Assembly: GCA_029891385.1 (NCBI GenBank)
Contig: CM057228.1
Span: 82,758,964 to 82,822,963 of the forward strand
Direction of reading: 5' to 3'
Source of the DNA: Erythroxylum novogranatense
Taxonomy: Eukaryota; Streptophyta; Magnoliopsida; Malpighiales; Erythroxylaceae
Length of the DNA stretch: 64,000 bases
Positions within the stretch are counted from its first letter, which is position 1; every line of letters starts with the position of its first letter. Shown piece by piece: positions 1 to 13,107 of the stretch. The notes beneath the pieces are model-generated. The model saw only the letters and a program-made list of their open reading frames with translations. It did not search any database and was not told the origin of the DNA. The position numbers and the translations under genes are program-made.

Positions 1-274
1 TTTGTATGAATACATCGAATTTCAGTTCCGTCTCTAAAAATCTCAAAATTTCATCAAGTTATGAAGTTGGTCTAGTACGTTGTTGTGTGTATGAAAAATT
101 TATTTTCAGAGTTTAGGGGCAAATTTGGGATTGAAACAAATATATTTTAGCCAATATGCCTCTAGGAAGTTGTAGATCTTTCTTTTATCTTTCCAATGGT
201 ATATAGTATGAAAATTTTAGACATCAAAGTCAAAAGTTATGATCTTTATAAAGGGAGATGTTTGGGAGAAAAAG

Positions 275-440
275 TAAGACGAAGTTACTGTTCATCCACT
301 TCGTCTTATCACTATTCATCTAAGACGAAGTTACTGTTCATCCAATTCGTCTTATCACTATTCATCTAAGATGAAGATACTGTTCATCCACTTCGTCTTA
401 GTACTGTTCATCTAAGACGAAGTCACTGTTCATCTTCTAT
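275..440. repeat. Tandem hairpin array in LTR of H
   Basis: A unit of about 43 bp repeats about four times. ACTTCGTCTTA alternates with its exact reverse complement TAAGACGAAGT, separated by about 12 bases. One clear stem is 298-308 with 321-331. Transcripts through the LTR would form consecutive 11-bp hairpins. The function is unknown. Confidence 0.8.
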
Positions 441-488
441 CTTCTGTTTCTTTTTTGGTCCTCTAGATGACAGAATTGGTCTTTAAGG

Positions 489-1000
489 TCTTCATAAGAG
501 TTGTAGCTCTTGAAGTCTTCTTTCCAACCAGATAAAGAAAACCTTAATCCGATATCTTTAGAGAAAGTTACGACATTTTTCCCAACCTTGTTTTGTCTGA
601 TGATGTCACTTCGTCTAAAAAATGACCTCATATTGTCTGATCCATTTTCAACCCCTCAAATGAAAGCATTTGCCTTCGACTTCTTCATAATATTTGTAGC
701 TCTTTAATTTTTATTTTCAACCATATAAATAACACCTTAATCTGATATATGTAGAAAAAGTTACGACAATTTTCCCAATCTTGTTTTGTCTAATGACGTC
801 ACTTCGTTTCAAAAATGACGTTATATAGTCTAATTCATTTTCGACCCCTCAGATGAAAGTATTTTCCTTCAACATCTTCACGAGAGTTGTAGCTCTTTAA
901 GCATTCTGTGAACCATCTAAAGAACACCTCAATCAGAAATTTTTACAGAAAGTTATGGCTGTTTCTCCGAAACAGGTTCAGTATGAGTTAGGTCAAAAAT
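489..1000. repeat. Triplicated ~192-bp unit in LTR of H
   Basis: The phrase TTGTAGCTCTT recurs near 500, 690 and 885. Each copy is followed by similar sequence (fitting 'ttcaaccat...aagaacacc' and a later AAAGTTACG block). The spacing is about 192 bp. The same triplication is present in the 3' LTR near 13118, 13311 and 13503, so it predates insertion of this element. Confidence 0.75.
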
Positions 1001-1896
1001 ATGGTTGCTTCTTTTGACCATAACTTCTTCACTAGACCTCCAAATGACTTGATTCTTGAACCATTGGATTTTTATGACTTTTCTCTACATCTCCACCGAA
1101 AATCTAAGTTATCTGAGATTAATTAAGAAAGATTGAGTGGAAAAGGTGGGACGGGTACAGTGAATGTGCTCGTAAGTATTATATACTAGTGTTATTTTAC
1201 TGAATATACTTCAGTATTTTGATGATTTCTAGAGCTCTACTGACCCAAATGAGATAATTTTTATTTTTTGGTAAACTAGAGACATGGAGCTGCAAACGTT
1301 ATGAAGAAATTGGAACCTAATTCCGTCTCTAAGATGTTTAAATTTTAGATGGAAGTTGTGCATAGTGTATTGTTTTGGACAAGAGCAGTCCAAAAATATT
1401 TGAAATATATCTTTCGAAATACTGAATCAAATTGAATGATTTTGGAGGTATTATAAACTTAAGACAAGGGAGGATATTTTTCTGGATGAAAGTGTTATGT
1501 AAGAATGGTCAAGGATATTTTTGGCAAGACACTCAAGTTTAAAAGAAGATAAACCTATAAGGAAGGATAAAATGGACTTTTTGGACTCATTAAGGGCATA
1601 ATTGGAAGAAGAAGTGTTGTTTTGTTTATAAATAAAGGAGAAAACGTGAATGAGAAGATTCTAGAGAAGCAAAGTGAGTGGATCAGAAAAGAGATAAGAG
1701 AGTGCAAACATGAAAAATAAATGAAAGAGAGAAGGAAGAGAAAACAAGCTAGGGTTTTAATTTCCTTGGCCTTCAAGAGAGATTTTGAAGTTGTTCAAGA
1801 AGAGAATACGGTAAAGGAAGAAAAGAACTTCCATTTGAGCTAAAGATCTCTTCATTTGGTAAAAAATTAAGGTATGATCAATTGAATCTTTGGATT

Positions 1897-3132
1897 TGTT
1901 AGAAAGTGCCCTAAAGACAATCGCCTTTAGCGCGTTTTGTACAAAGTTATGTACAGACTTTATTTTCAATAATAAAGAAATGCATATTTCATTAATTTGG
2001 TGTTCATTATTTATGAATTAATAGTGATTTATAAGCAAATTAATGAAGTCCATGATATATGACATAGCATGAAGGAAATTATGATGAGATCATAGTATTA
2101 AGATTCCTATCATGCGCAATTATGTCAGTATCTAAATTATCCATAGTCATAGGATTAATGAAACTGGACATCGTTAATCCGGATAGACTAGCACATGTCA
2201 AACTCCTTGATTTGATCAAGCAGTGGATCTCAGAAACTGTAGACATGAGATGTTTAGAGTTGAGATGTGAATGCTTACTAGAGGTAGTAAGTACATTGGA
2301 TGACCTACCATGAGATCATCACATGGATGTCCTACTCTAATGTCAGTGATAATCTCATCATAGCAATGGTGCAAGTATCCTTATACTTGAGGTACTCAAG
2401 GATATCTTGGATACTGATTCTGTCCTTTGAATCCATTCCTTGTTGCCTTACACAGGTCACTTATAGGGTGGTGATTGGGTACAGCTTGAGGTATTCGAAG
2501 ATAATTAAGTAGCCAGTAGAGGATTCACTACTTCTGTGATAGCAGAAGATGATACACATGGCCTCTTGTCGGGGTCATTACATGGAAATCTTTGGCCGGA
2601 GTATATATGTCGTGAAGAATGTCTTCATTGACATATAGAGTAATGAGTCCCAGGACAAGAACTGATATCACTTGGACTAGATTTGACATAGTCAATCTAG
2701 TGAGAGTTGACACCTTGCCCATACTCATAACTAAGTGGGGTATAGCATGGTGAAAGGACGAATGGCATAGCAATTGTCTATGAGAGGGTTCACAAGATGG
2801 TTCGTGGTGAACATGGGTTCATTCGTCAAACCACTTACTTTCCAATCAAGTGAGGGTCATGATGTGTTGCTAGACACCGCTCATGACTTGCTTAGACTAA
2901 GTGTTAATCTAAGTGGACAACATAACCGGGAACCTAATGGGTCACAAGCATAAAAGTGACTCGGAGAATTCGTAAAATAGTTTTGGATAGAGATCCATTA
3001 TATGGAGAGCAATATAACCAAATGGATCCCGATGAGATCGTGACATCGATATTGCTGAAATAGATCTTCAGTATTTTTTCACACTCAGAACCCGATAAAA
3101 CCGACCCCAGTGTGACTGGACCACCTCAGCAG

Positions 3133-3176
<44 letters not shown>

Positions 3177-3696
3177 CTGGACCACCTCAGCAGTTATATA
3201 TATATATATGTATGTATAAGACTAACGTGGAAAGGAGGAGAAGAACTTTGATAAAGTAGCATTAAATTTCTTTAATTGATAAAGAGACAAAAGGCAAAAA
3301 AAGACAAAAAAACAAAAGCTAGAAAAGAAGATATGATCGTGAGAAGTGTGTTTAATAAGTCTTGAAACTCTTCTTCATGATACTCTCTCAATTTTCTCCC
3401 AAGCTTCTTCGTCTTCTCCTCTCCTTCACCTTGTGCTCTCCATAGAACAAAAGGTAAGAGCTAGCACTCTCTTCTTTGTTCTAACTATTTCTGGATCAAA
3501 GAGTTTGATTCGGTTAGATTCTCCGACCTCTGTGTGGATACCGTTAGAGACGGTCTCCTTTGGTCGTTGTGGTTTGAGAATTCTGGTACTTCTTTATATA
3601 GACACATAGATCCTGGACTTCAGGAAAGTCCCAGAACAATTTTTTTTTGTTTTCCGCACCGCGTGTATGTGATACACGCACCAGGATTTTCCTACA
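1897..3696 (+). mobile_element. Solo LTR of the copia nest family, short-type 5' end (element E)
   Basis: Begins TGTTAGAAAGTGCCC and ends TTTTCCTACA, 1,800 bp. It is flanked by the 5-bp duplication GGATT (1892-1896 and 3697-3701). The uninterrupted site is present in the other LTR of H at 14511-14515. The body matches the copia LTRs at 35601, 37445, 41188, 48928, 54005 and 56977. There is no internal region, so this is a solo LTR left by LTR-LTR recombination. It proves that TGTTAG is a genuine LTR terminus in one branch of the family. Confidence 0.93.
3114..3212. repeat. (AT)n microsatellite with duplicated flank
   Basis: A run of AT dinucleotides spans about 3134-3174, followed by a second shorter run to about 3210. 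The lead-in GACTGGACCACCTCAGCAG occurs before each run, a roughly 60-bp tandem duplication. The equivalent LTR position in the other copies also carries AT runs (36856, 38787, 55370-55472, 58318-58396). Confidence 0.85.
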
Positions 3697-5024
3697 GGAT
3701 TTTTGAAAGGATTCTAGTTTATGGAGTTTAGAAAATGCTTGGGTTTAAATGTTCTAGAATCAATTTTAGTGATTTTACATTGTGGGATTCTTAAGTGGAT
3801 TCCTATTGAATGAGATTTGGTTTGTTTTAGGAAATCAAGAGAATCCTACCCAAGAACAAGGGGAAAGATAATTGTGACTTGGAGTTTTGGCAAGCAAACT
3901 AGTTGGGTAAAATATTTATAGTTATTGTGTAAATAGGCAATGTGCCCAAATGTGTACATATGTTTAAATTGCTAAGCTATGAATGGGAATTGGATATTAT
4001 GAGATCATGTGAGGTTAGAAAAGAGATGATGAGAAATTGAGTTATGATATAAAGTAACCAAGTGTTCTTGAAGTGTAAGCTTATGAATAAGCTAGACATA
4101 TAAAAAGGGGTAAAGATTGAAAGGAGCATTTAGATTGATCATGTACAAATGAAGTGTAAGTCTAAGTTCAATTAGAGACACATGAATTTTGAAATGCGAA
4201 TGAGCATAAAATGTGTTCCAAAACATATGCCCGGGATTGTCATTGAGCATGCATTGTACATAGTCCATTATTACAATTGTGTATAAATGAATGTTTTTAT
4301 GTGTGCAATTATTGATGAGTGTGCAATGTGTTTCTTGCATAAATGAGTTATGCAGGTCAAGTGTCTGCATTCAGACGTTCCCAAAAATTGAAAGCAAATG
4401 CTAATCTGGACCGTACTGTGAGTAGACCAAGATAGTTCTACTTTATTGTTTGCTTTGTTTCATTTTGTATTAATTGATTGCTGAATGTGATTGACTGTAT
4501 TGGTTTCCAGACAGGAGGTCCGATGATTTTGATATTGGTTTGGATATTGAAGTGTTACTTGAATGTGAATTGGATGAACTATGTGTACTTAATGTGATTG
4601 AGAAATGTAACACCCAACACCCGCAGGATCCGAACCCGACATCCACAGTGATATTCGGGTCCGTGCCCCGCGAGAATGGCGTGCTTACCACTCGATCAGA
4701 AATCAGTACATTACTTTTAAATAACAAATGCGCGGAAGTCTATCCAATTGGGTAAAAACATTTTCAATAGCCACTGAGATCAATCTTACGAATACAAATA
4801 ACCATTTTAGTACAAAAGTCAAGACATGCAATGCGGAACCTGAACCGATCCCGACTTCGACCTTCACTTGAATCCTGCGAACATACTCCGTTTTGCTAAC
4901 GGGGTACTCTTCGATTTCTGAAAAATAAGTTGCAATGTTGGGTGAGTTTATGAACTCGGTGAGAAACCATCATCGATGGTTCACTCAAATCATGCATTAC
5001 GCAAATTGCGTATAGCAAGCGCAA

Positions 5025-5260
5025 TAATATTAATTAACGGTATTATATAACGATTTACGATGGTCTATAACAATTAACGACGATATACGATGTCGATAAC
5101 ACTAATACGATGGCGTAGAACCGTTTACGTAACGATTATACGATGAGTCTATATCATTATCGATGTCGAAACAATATTACGATAGCATAATGCGATTCAC
5201 GATATCACATCACAATTTACATAAATCATGGCATCACTCGATTCGATAATCATCACACAA
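5025..5260. repeat. Low-complexity ACGAT/CGATA-rich tract in element G
   Basis: The words ACGAT, TTACGA and CGATA recur irregularly every 10-30 bases, for example at 5050, 5075, 5088 and 5110. This looks like degenerate short-period duplication inside the LTR. No gene is visible here. Confidence 0.5.
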
Positions 5261-6809
5261 TTTGGCGATTCAATCAATCATGTATATGATGCATATGAGA
5301 CTCTTTCCGGTTATTGATATTGTGCCCAAGTGCTCGATCGATAACAGTGGATCATGCATTTACGCATATTATCTGAAGATATCTCATTAATATCGATTAA
5401 CGGTATTATATACAATTCTGATAGCACTAACACTTATCGGTATTATATTAAATCATGTCACAATTCAGTCATTCATTCACAATAATTTACTGATTGATAT
5501 TCTGATCATTCATGAGTCACATCTGATCATTTCGGGCATTCATGCGATATGCAATGCAAGTGCGACTCTTTTCCAGATTATTCAGATGTTGTGCCCAAGT
5601 GCTCGATCAAGGATCACTTAGACGCGTCGAGATTTCTCCCATCGGGCTAGGCTTGTCGATCTGATCTTAGGGATAAATCCCTCGTGCTCGAGGCCCGATC
5701 GAGTAATGTGATGATCGATGGGGCGCGTCGAGATTTCTCCCAAGCCCTGGCAACGATCTGATATTCGAGCTCTAGGCTCTTTTCGGTGAGATTAGCAACT
5801 GGGTCACGATCCTTTATCGATCATGCATTTATGCATGCAATGCGATGTTCAATAAATTCAGATTCAATAGCGATTATTGATGAGCTCAGTATATGGCTAT
5901 AAAAGCCCGGTAGTGTATTTCTCAGTAACATATAGAAATTGATATTGATGATTGATAATTTACAAATGTATAGCTATAAAGCCCAGTTTAACGATTTTCG
6001 ATGATTCATAATTGATCCAATACAAGAAACACATACAATGCGATCGTACTCCTTTCCAAAGAGTCATGCGATTATCTGATGCAATTCACATTGTTCGATT
6101 CTATCTGATGAAGCATGCAACTCAGTCATATTCATTTCAGTAATAATACAGTGCAATCCAATCATATATAATTCAGTAATCATGTACTTCACGTTATCAA
6201 GTAATTTACAGTGAACATTTAGACACTCAAGAATTTGAGAAACCAACTAGGTTACTCACCTGTAACTTCCGAGCTACTGCCTGGAAGTCCCAGCAATGCC
6301 CATGGAACGACGATCCAACGATGCCTTTATAACGATGCAGATCACCCATTACAAAATCGCTCAATTAAACAGTACAGTAATGCATATGTCTCTATGAAAT
6401 TATGTCCAATGCATGATCACGATTTCCGGTGCTAAAACCCCATTTTGATATCCTATGATCGATCTCAACTCTTCGCTCAATTGGATCAACACGGATTTAG
6501 TTCAATCCTCAATTCAGTTCAATTTTCTCAATTCATACTTCCTATAACAACTCCCTATTCAGTGGATCGAAACTTCTATTGAAAATCCCAATTAAAACTC
6601 CAGTTGTCTCAATTCAGTATTTAAGTCACACTATGAACCATAATTAACTTTAATCTCAACAGTCAGTACCATTTACATCAAATTCTAACTCTCGATATTT
6701 CCTCAACGGTAGACCCTTCTAGTTCACAATGAATCGTGAATTACCTCGACCGGGGGTCTATACCATAAACTATGCCAAATCAACTAAGTTCATTCCAATC
6801 AAAATTTGC

Positions 6810-7060
6810 CCCATACGTCGCGACCTCGCCTTTCGTCGCAACGTGAAAAGCTCACTCGTCGCGACGTAGAGGACCGCTTCGTCGCGTTGCCAAAGCCACG
6901 TTAAATCGCGACGTGGAACTCACTCGTCATGACGCGCCAATCCACGCCGTCGCGTCGTCGAATTCGAGCTCGCCGCAACTAATAAAAATAATTACATTCA
7001 ATTATTCGTCGCGACGAAGCCCTCGGCGCTTCAAGCTCGTCGCGACGTCGCGACAATCCG
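6810..7060. repeat. CpG-dense palindrome cluster CGTCGCGACG in element G
   Basis: GTCGCGAC and close variants occur near 6818, 6836, 6859, 6882, 6907, 6952, 7008 and 7038-7055, far more CpG than surrounding DNA. The core CGTCGCGACG is self-complementary. It occupies the same kind of LTR position as the hairpin array in H. Confidence 0.7.
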
Positions 7061-8700
7061 ATCGTCTTCTCCGATCGATTTACGCCATTAATACACTTAA
7101 AACCTCATTAAACACTCCCATCTACCCATATCAACCCTAATAAATGCCATGAATGCTATAGAAACCATTAAAACAACATTAAACACAAAATACTTACCAA
7201 TCGATTTATTTCTCCACGATTTCACCGTAACTCTAAAATCTTTCAAAACCAACGATTATCCACTCTATAACCTCTCAATCCTTCATCAATCACAATAAAT
7301 CGGTTAGCTTAACACAAAAGGAGGAAACCACAAGAGATAGATCAAAGAATCCTCACCGATGGAGGAAATCGAAGGCGTAGTGGGAGGAGACGAAGAGGAA
7401 CGATTTTTCCCTAGGTCATTCTCCCCAATCCACTTAGCCATATATATATATACACATAGTCTCCCAAATCAGTCCTAATTTCAGTCTCTAAATTTCAATA
7501 GCTCAACATCATAATTTCCTATCAGTAAAATCCTAATTTTTTCATTGCCATTGGACCATTCTTTCAAGATCTTATACAATCGATCGATTATCGCCTAAAT
7601 ATTTCGGTCAAGGCGTTTTCTCCCGAATTTCTGGAAATTTCCTCTAAGCCACTAAAATACCAACACTCGTAAACTATTCTAAATCAGTCACTTGAACTCA
7701 ATTACTCTCAATTTCTCAGTCAGTCACAATTCAGTCAGTTCAGACAGTTCCAATTCACAATTAAATACCGGAAGATCATGAATGCATGTACCAATGAATA
7801 TATAAATATGCATATGCCGTAGACCTGTTCCTTTATAATTAGAGGCCAGTAGCATGTTCAGTCAGTGAATGCAATGATACCTATCAGTATGTCCCAATTT
7901 ACCAGAATATCCTTGCTAACAGTAACGGGATGTTACAAGAAATGTGTTATGAATGTGCATTTCATATGATTGAAAGTGTGAATTCTCAACTCTAACGTTT
8001 AATGTCGGACTAAGGTCCGATGATATAAGAAAGTGATTGAATGAGATATGCAAATGTGAGTGATGCATTCCATTGCATGAATACATAAAATATAATGGCA
8101 GTTGTAACTAGAGTAGCTAACGATTAGAGCTTAAAGCTCAACGAGTGAAAATGAGCCTCGAACTCAAAAGTGAATCAGAGCCTCAGGCTCAACGTTTAAT
8201 AAGCCCTGTATCCCCCAAATAGATAAAGGACAGTTATCAATGAGCCCTATATGAGACAGTTTAGGCACTTGGTTACAACAAAGTAACAAATAGAAAGTGA
8301 GTCTCATGTGCATTGCATATGCATAAAATAAATGATTAAATGTATTAAATGTGAGGTGTGAAGTGTGAAATTGAATGTGATACGTGAATGTGAAATATGT
8401 GAAATGTGAATTATATGTTATGTGACTAGGTGAGCCATCGATGATGGTTACTCATTGAGTTCGCAAAACTCACCCAAAATTTGCAAATATTTTTCAGGGT
8501 CAGAAGAATACCCCGTTAAGCCAACAGGAGTATAGCTACAACATACAAGTGAAGGATAGAGGTCGGGATCAGTTCGCGTCTGCATTAATATTTTCTTATT
8601 TCTGTATAAAATTGTGTATTATGAACTTTTGTACAAGTGATTATGTCATTTGTAAAGTCAAACTGACTTAAGTGCTTTGTATTTGTGATAGGGCCCAAAA

Positions 8701-11700
8701 GTACTATCTTATATGGGCATTCTGAAATATGTGTCAAGTTATATGCATATGCATAGTAGTCATGTCATAGCAGACTGCGGCAACTGATCCCTAGTATGAG
8801 TCACAGGCATGAGCATTTCCTTAAGAGTTTGAGCAATCAAATACATTGAGAAAATTGATGATCTGACATAATGTACGAAAATAAAGGTTTATGGACATCT
8901 TGGAAATGAGAAATAGTATTTGGTTTTGTATGATGGATAAAGGTTCACCCCAATGGGGATATGTACCTTTAAAGGTGATATAGGTGTGAATAGGTATGTT
9001 GTTGGGGATTGTTTGAGGAAAAATAAGGATATAAGTGGAAATAATGAGATTAAAGTGTATAGGCCAAGTGATATGACTTTGAAAGGTTAAACTTGGGCTT
9101 AGAAAAGTTGTGTGATTATCGATATAAGAGTTTATGGTTCAGTATGAGAATATATCTGTGGAATGAAGAGTTAAGCTTCATATGGGTTATGCCCCCACAA
9201 TTATTATTTGATTGAGAATATAGATCCGTGAGATGGAATAATGACAATTGGAAGATGAGGCGATGAGCGATATATAAAAAAGTTGTTGAGTTTAAGTTGA
9301 TTTGCCATTGTGAGTGCACATCTGATAGTGGGATCACCATGACAAGTAAGAATATTAAACATACATGTATAATATGCATGGAGATGATATAGGAAGCAAT
9401 CGTTGACTTATTAAATAAGTGTCAATCATAGTTCCTATAGTTCAAAGTTCAAAATGAGTTAGAGTAAGACATGGGAGTACTTGTAGTGATTGATTGGGAA
9501 GGAATTGAGATTGTTAATGATGCTATCATATATGATGAAATTGAGGAAAAAGAAGATGGACACAATTATGGCATAATCCTTACAATCGAGGACTAGCACA
9601 AAAGGAGAAGAGTTGTCTAGAATTAAATGGGATTAAAGTATCCTGAGCATAAGCTGTTAATTAGAGGATTGACATAAATACATCTCTAGATAAGATGTGA
9701 AGATTTTGATAATATATGCCAAGATATTAGAGTAAATGAAATTGTTTGGTGCCTCCCAGAGCCTCATTACAAGGGATGTTCTGATCATGTAAGCTATGGC
9801 ATAAATTGATCTTATTAAGATATTATGTATAGCGAAATTGATTTTCTTGAGATACTAAGAATGACTAATAAGTAATTATGAAAAATAGTTGATTGATAAG
9901 GATTCCATGAACAGTATCGATGATTGTAGCAAGAAATTTTTTTTCAAAGAAGAATTTCCCAAACATTGAATTCAGTTGAAGATTGGTCATTGAAGAAACA
10001 AATCGGAAATGAATGTTTAATAAATCAAAAGTGAATAATGAAGTCATATCCCAAGTGGAGACTAAGACATAGGAAGTGGAATATGCTACTGAGAGTGTAT
10101 GTATTTTGTTTGATGTAAAGTATCCAACTACGTGAGTGGATTTTCAAATTTGAGATGGTACTATTACAAATGTGAGGAGAATATAGGTCTACATTATATT
10201 TGATGTAAACATGTTCAGGAGATCCCAAATTGAAACTAAGGAAGTGATACCAACACGCAAAGTGAAGTATTCAATAAATTGAAAATCTGTGGAGGAACTA
10301 GTATGATTGAATAGGCATCTGAATAAGTCAATGTGAATTAAAGGAAATTGAATGAAAAGAGAAAATCATTAGAGACAAAAGTCAAGTGGGAGACTGAAAA
10401 TGACATGAGACTATATTACCTTCATTGAGGAATTAGTCACTTAAGGAATTGCAAGAAATTAACCCAAGGAAAAATGTTAGTGATATTTGTTGGAGTAATG
10501 ATACCCTAATAGCATTATGATATTGAAGATTGGAGTGATCCAGGTAAAATGTATTAATTAGTGACTGTGATCATAGATGGCATTTTGAGAGTGTTTGAAA
10601 AATAAAAAGGGGACGTTTCGAATATTTGAGGAATATGACACTGATGATGATAATATCATTTGGATTTGGAGATTATGCAATATATAATGAAGTTTTACAT
10701 CATAGATTAAGATGTAATCTATTGTAATAGTAAAAAGTGGTTTTTGATATGCATCAGACAATGGAAGTCTTATGAGTTGATTTTGATACATGGTTTAGAA
10801 TTGCTATAATAGAAATTGCTATGAGATCTTGAAGACACTAGATGTGCAAAGTCATTTATGGAATGTACAAATTTTGTAAGTTTGAGGAAATTATTGAGTT
10901 TGAAAGAAATGCACAAATGAGTGCTATACTAGTAAAAGTAGTGTGTAAACTGACACCCTGAACAGAAAAATCTATAATGGAATAATACAAGTTCAGATAT
11001 TGAGGTTTCCAAATGTAGTGCAATAAAGAGTGCAGAATGTTGAGTGGAAAATGGGCCAAAATAAAGTGTTGCTAGTTGCATTAAAATTTAAGATCAAGTC
11101 TACTGGAAAGAAGTAAGAACACCTAAAAGCTAAGGATTCAGAATTGTGAATCACTAGAGAAAGTGAAAATGAATCTGAACTTTCGAGTGAAATCGGAGGA
11201 ACGATATTTTGGTGATCAAAATAAGGAGTACGTATATCCGATCAAGATGATTGAGCAAAGAAAGTATTAGAGAAGCCTAAGTAATAACCTAAGCTAGACA
11301 TCCTAGTAGGAGTATGCTAAGATTGTATTTTAGCTGCTAAGGATGTAGAAACAAGTGGTTGAATGTTTGAACTACCAACAATTTTAACTGATAGGATTAT
11401 GCTTGAAACTTATATGTTGAGTTCGTATGAAGATGAGACTGAGTTGTAATTAAAATTGATTGTGGGCATTACAATTGGGAACATAGTGGCATCATTAGAA
11501 GCAATATGGAGCACGGTATGACAGAAAGGTGGTCGTTCACCCTTACATTGAGATTAAGAGGGCCTAAAATGGGATAAGGCCATAATAAATGTGAGATGTT
11601 ATAGTAAGTGAGATGAATCTGAAAGAAGAGTAAAGTGACTCATAAAAGATAAATGAGTTAGGTGGACCAACACCAGATTTAGAGAATATAGTGAAATGAA

Positions 11701-12150
11701 CATAAGAGTTGAATGTATTAACACTGAAGAGTGAAGTGAATTTTCAAAGAAAGGATGAAGTGATTTTGTGAGTATCACCTTGGTAGGATGTGCTTAGGTT
11801 TGGAGAAAGGATAAGTAAGCTATTATGAGTTGGTCTGTATAAAAGATTATTATGAGTTAGTGTTATTGGTGAAAGAGGTTTTAGATCTAAAAATATGTGA
11901 TATGTGAATAGGTTCTGAAATAATGACATGATAGATAGTGATAGATTGACAGTATACGAAGTAAAAATTAGTGAGTAATCTGAAATATATCAATGAAATA
12001 GTCAAGATAGTGAAATAGTTGAATCAGTGATTAAAGGACATATTGTGTTATCAACTGTGGTCATTGGAAAGAGAATATTTGATTGATGAAGTATATGAGA
12101 AATGGAGAAGCATATGAGGAATTATCACCTCTACCGTATTGATCAATCAG
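8701..12150 (+). pseudogene. Decayed internal region of gypsy-type element H
   Basis: This lies between the broken 5' LTR and the polypurine tract of the 3' LTR. Stops are frequent in every frame and I could not recognise protease, reverse transcriptase or integrase with confidence. At about 3.5 kb it is shorter than a full chromovirus interior, so gag and the primer region are probably deleted. The assignment is positional. Confidence 0.5.
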
Positions 12151-12151
12151 A

Positions 12152-12195
12152 CGAAAATTTCGAGGACGAAATTTATTAAGGGGGGGGGGGAGAAA
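12152..12195 (+). promoter_or_regulatory. Polypurine tract and 3' signature of element H
   Basis: TTCGAGGACGAAATTT is followed by AAG, an unbroken run of ten G (12181-12190) and AGAAA, ending exactly where TGTAACATCT opens the 3' LTR. This is the plus-strand primer position for reverse transcription. Confidence 0.8.
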
Positions 12196-12871
12196 TGTAA
12201 CATCTCATCCTCATATTAAGGGTTAGGACCCAAAACTTCAGTACATGCGAGCTCAAAGAGAGAATAAGGAAATGCATTTTTCTTGCTCATGCATCATGTT
12301 AGCATATAAGCATATAAATACGGAATGTTTTCTCATAAAAAGTGGTACATGCATTCATTGACAACTTCTGGATATAATTGATATTAAATGTGATTTTATT
12401 GAAAATAAGGAGTAGAAGGAGTAGAAAGAGTGATCTTGGTAGGAGTTGTGATAAGGAAAGATTTAGAAACAAGATTGGTAGTGATCTGAAAAATGTTCAC
12501 TAAATATGTTTCAGTTCTTTAGCCATAATATTTTCTCTAGTTCTCTAAATGAGATGATTCTTAATTTGAATTAAACTAAAGACATATGGCTATATTTTGT
12601 ATGAATACATCGAATTTCAATTCCATCTCTAAAAGTCTCAAAATTTCATAAAGTTATGGAGTTGGTCTAGTACGTTGGTGTGTGCATGGAAAATTCATCT
12701 TCGGAGTTTATAGGCAAATTTGGGATTGATATAAAGAGATTTTAGCCAAGATGCCTTCTAGGAAATTGTATATCTTTCTTTTATCTTTCCAATGGTATAT
12801 AGTATGAAAATTTTGGACATAGGAGTCAAACGTTATGATCTTTATAAAGGGAGATGTTTGGGAGAAAAAGT

Positions 12872-13050
12872 AAAACGAAGTTACTGTTCATCCACTTCAT
12901 CTTATCACTGTTCATCTAAGACGAAGTTATTGTTCATCCACTTCGTCTTATTACTGTTCATCTAAGATGAAGTTACTATTCATCTACTTCGTTTTAGTAC
13001 TGTTCATCCACTTCGTCTTAATACTATTCATCTAAGATGAAGTCACTGTT
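12872..13050. repeat. Hairpin array, 3' LTR copy
   Basis: Second copy of the ACTTCGTCTTA/TAAGACGAAGT array, more mutated than the copy at 275-440 (for example AAAACGAAG and CTTCATCTTA variants). Confidence 0.75.
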
Positions 13051-13107
13051 CATCTTCTATCATCTGTTTCATTTTTGACCCTCTAGATGACTGAATTGGT
13101 CTTTAAG

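Larger units (their letters stand above)
4606..7937 (-). mobile_element. Inverted gypsy-type solo LTR nested in the 5' LTR of H (element G)
   Basis: Bounded by TGTAACACCC and GGGATGTTACA, typical TG...CA LTR ends, with the 5-bp duplication AGAAA (4601-4605 and 7938-7942). The empty site is at 15275-15279 in the other LTR of H. Read on the minus strand it resembles the LTR of H: 4610-5000 reversed matches 15780-16232, including the GTCGGGATC block and the terminal segment around ACGGACTCGAATATCAC. So it is a solo LTR of a related but diverged subfamily, 3,332 bp, in the opposite orientation. Confidence 0.88.
1..8700 (+). repeat. 5' LTR of element H, truncated at both ends and interrupted twice
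   Basis: Collinear with the 3' LTR in three blocks: 1-1896 with 12596-14515, 3697-4605 with about 14511-15279, and 7938-8690 with about 15275-16033. Similarity stops near 8695, shortly after GTGATAGGGCCC. About 190 bp of the LTR end seen at 16040-16232 is missing here, together with a recognisable primer binding site. Against the 3' LTR it retains a 138-bp stretch (about 4147-4284) bounded by the direct repeat AAATGAA. Confidence 0.78.

Noticed and set aside
8701..12150. Protein-coding gene in the interior of H
   Set aside because: All frames are interrupted at short intervals and the region is bounded by LTR and polypurine tract; positional relic only.
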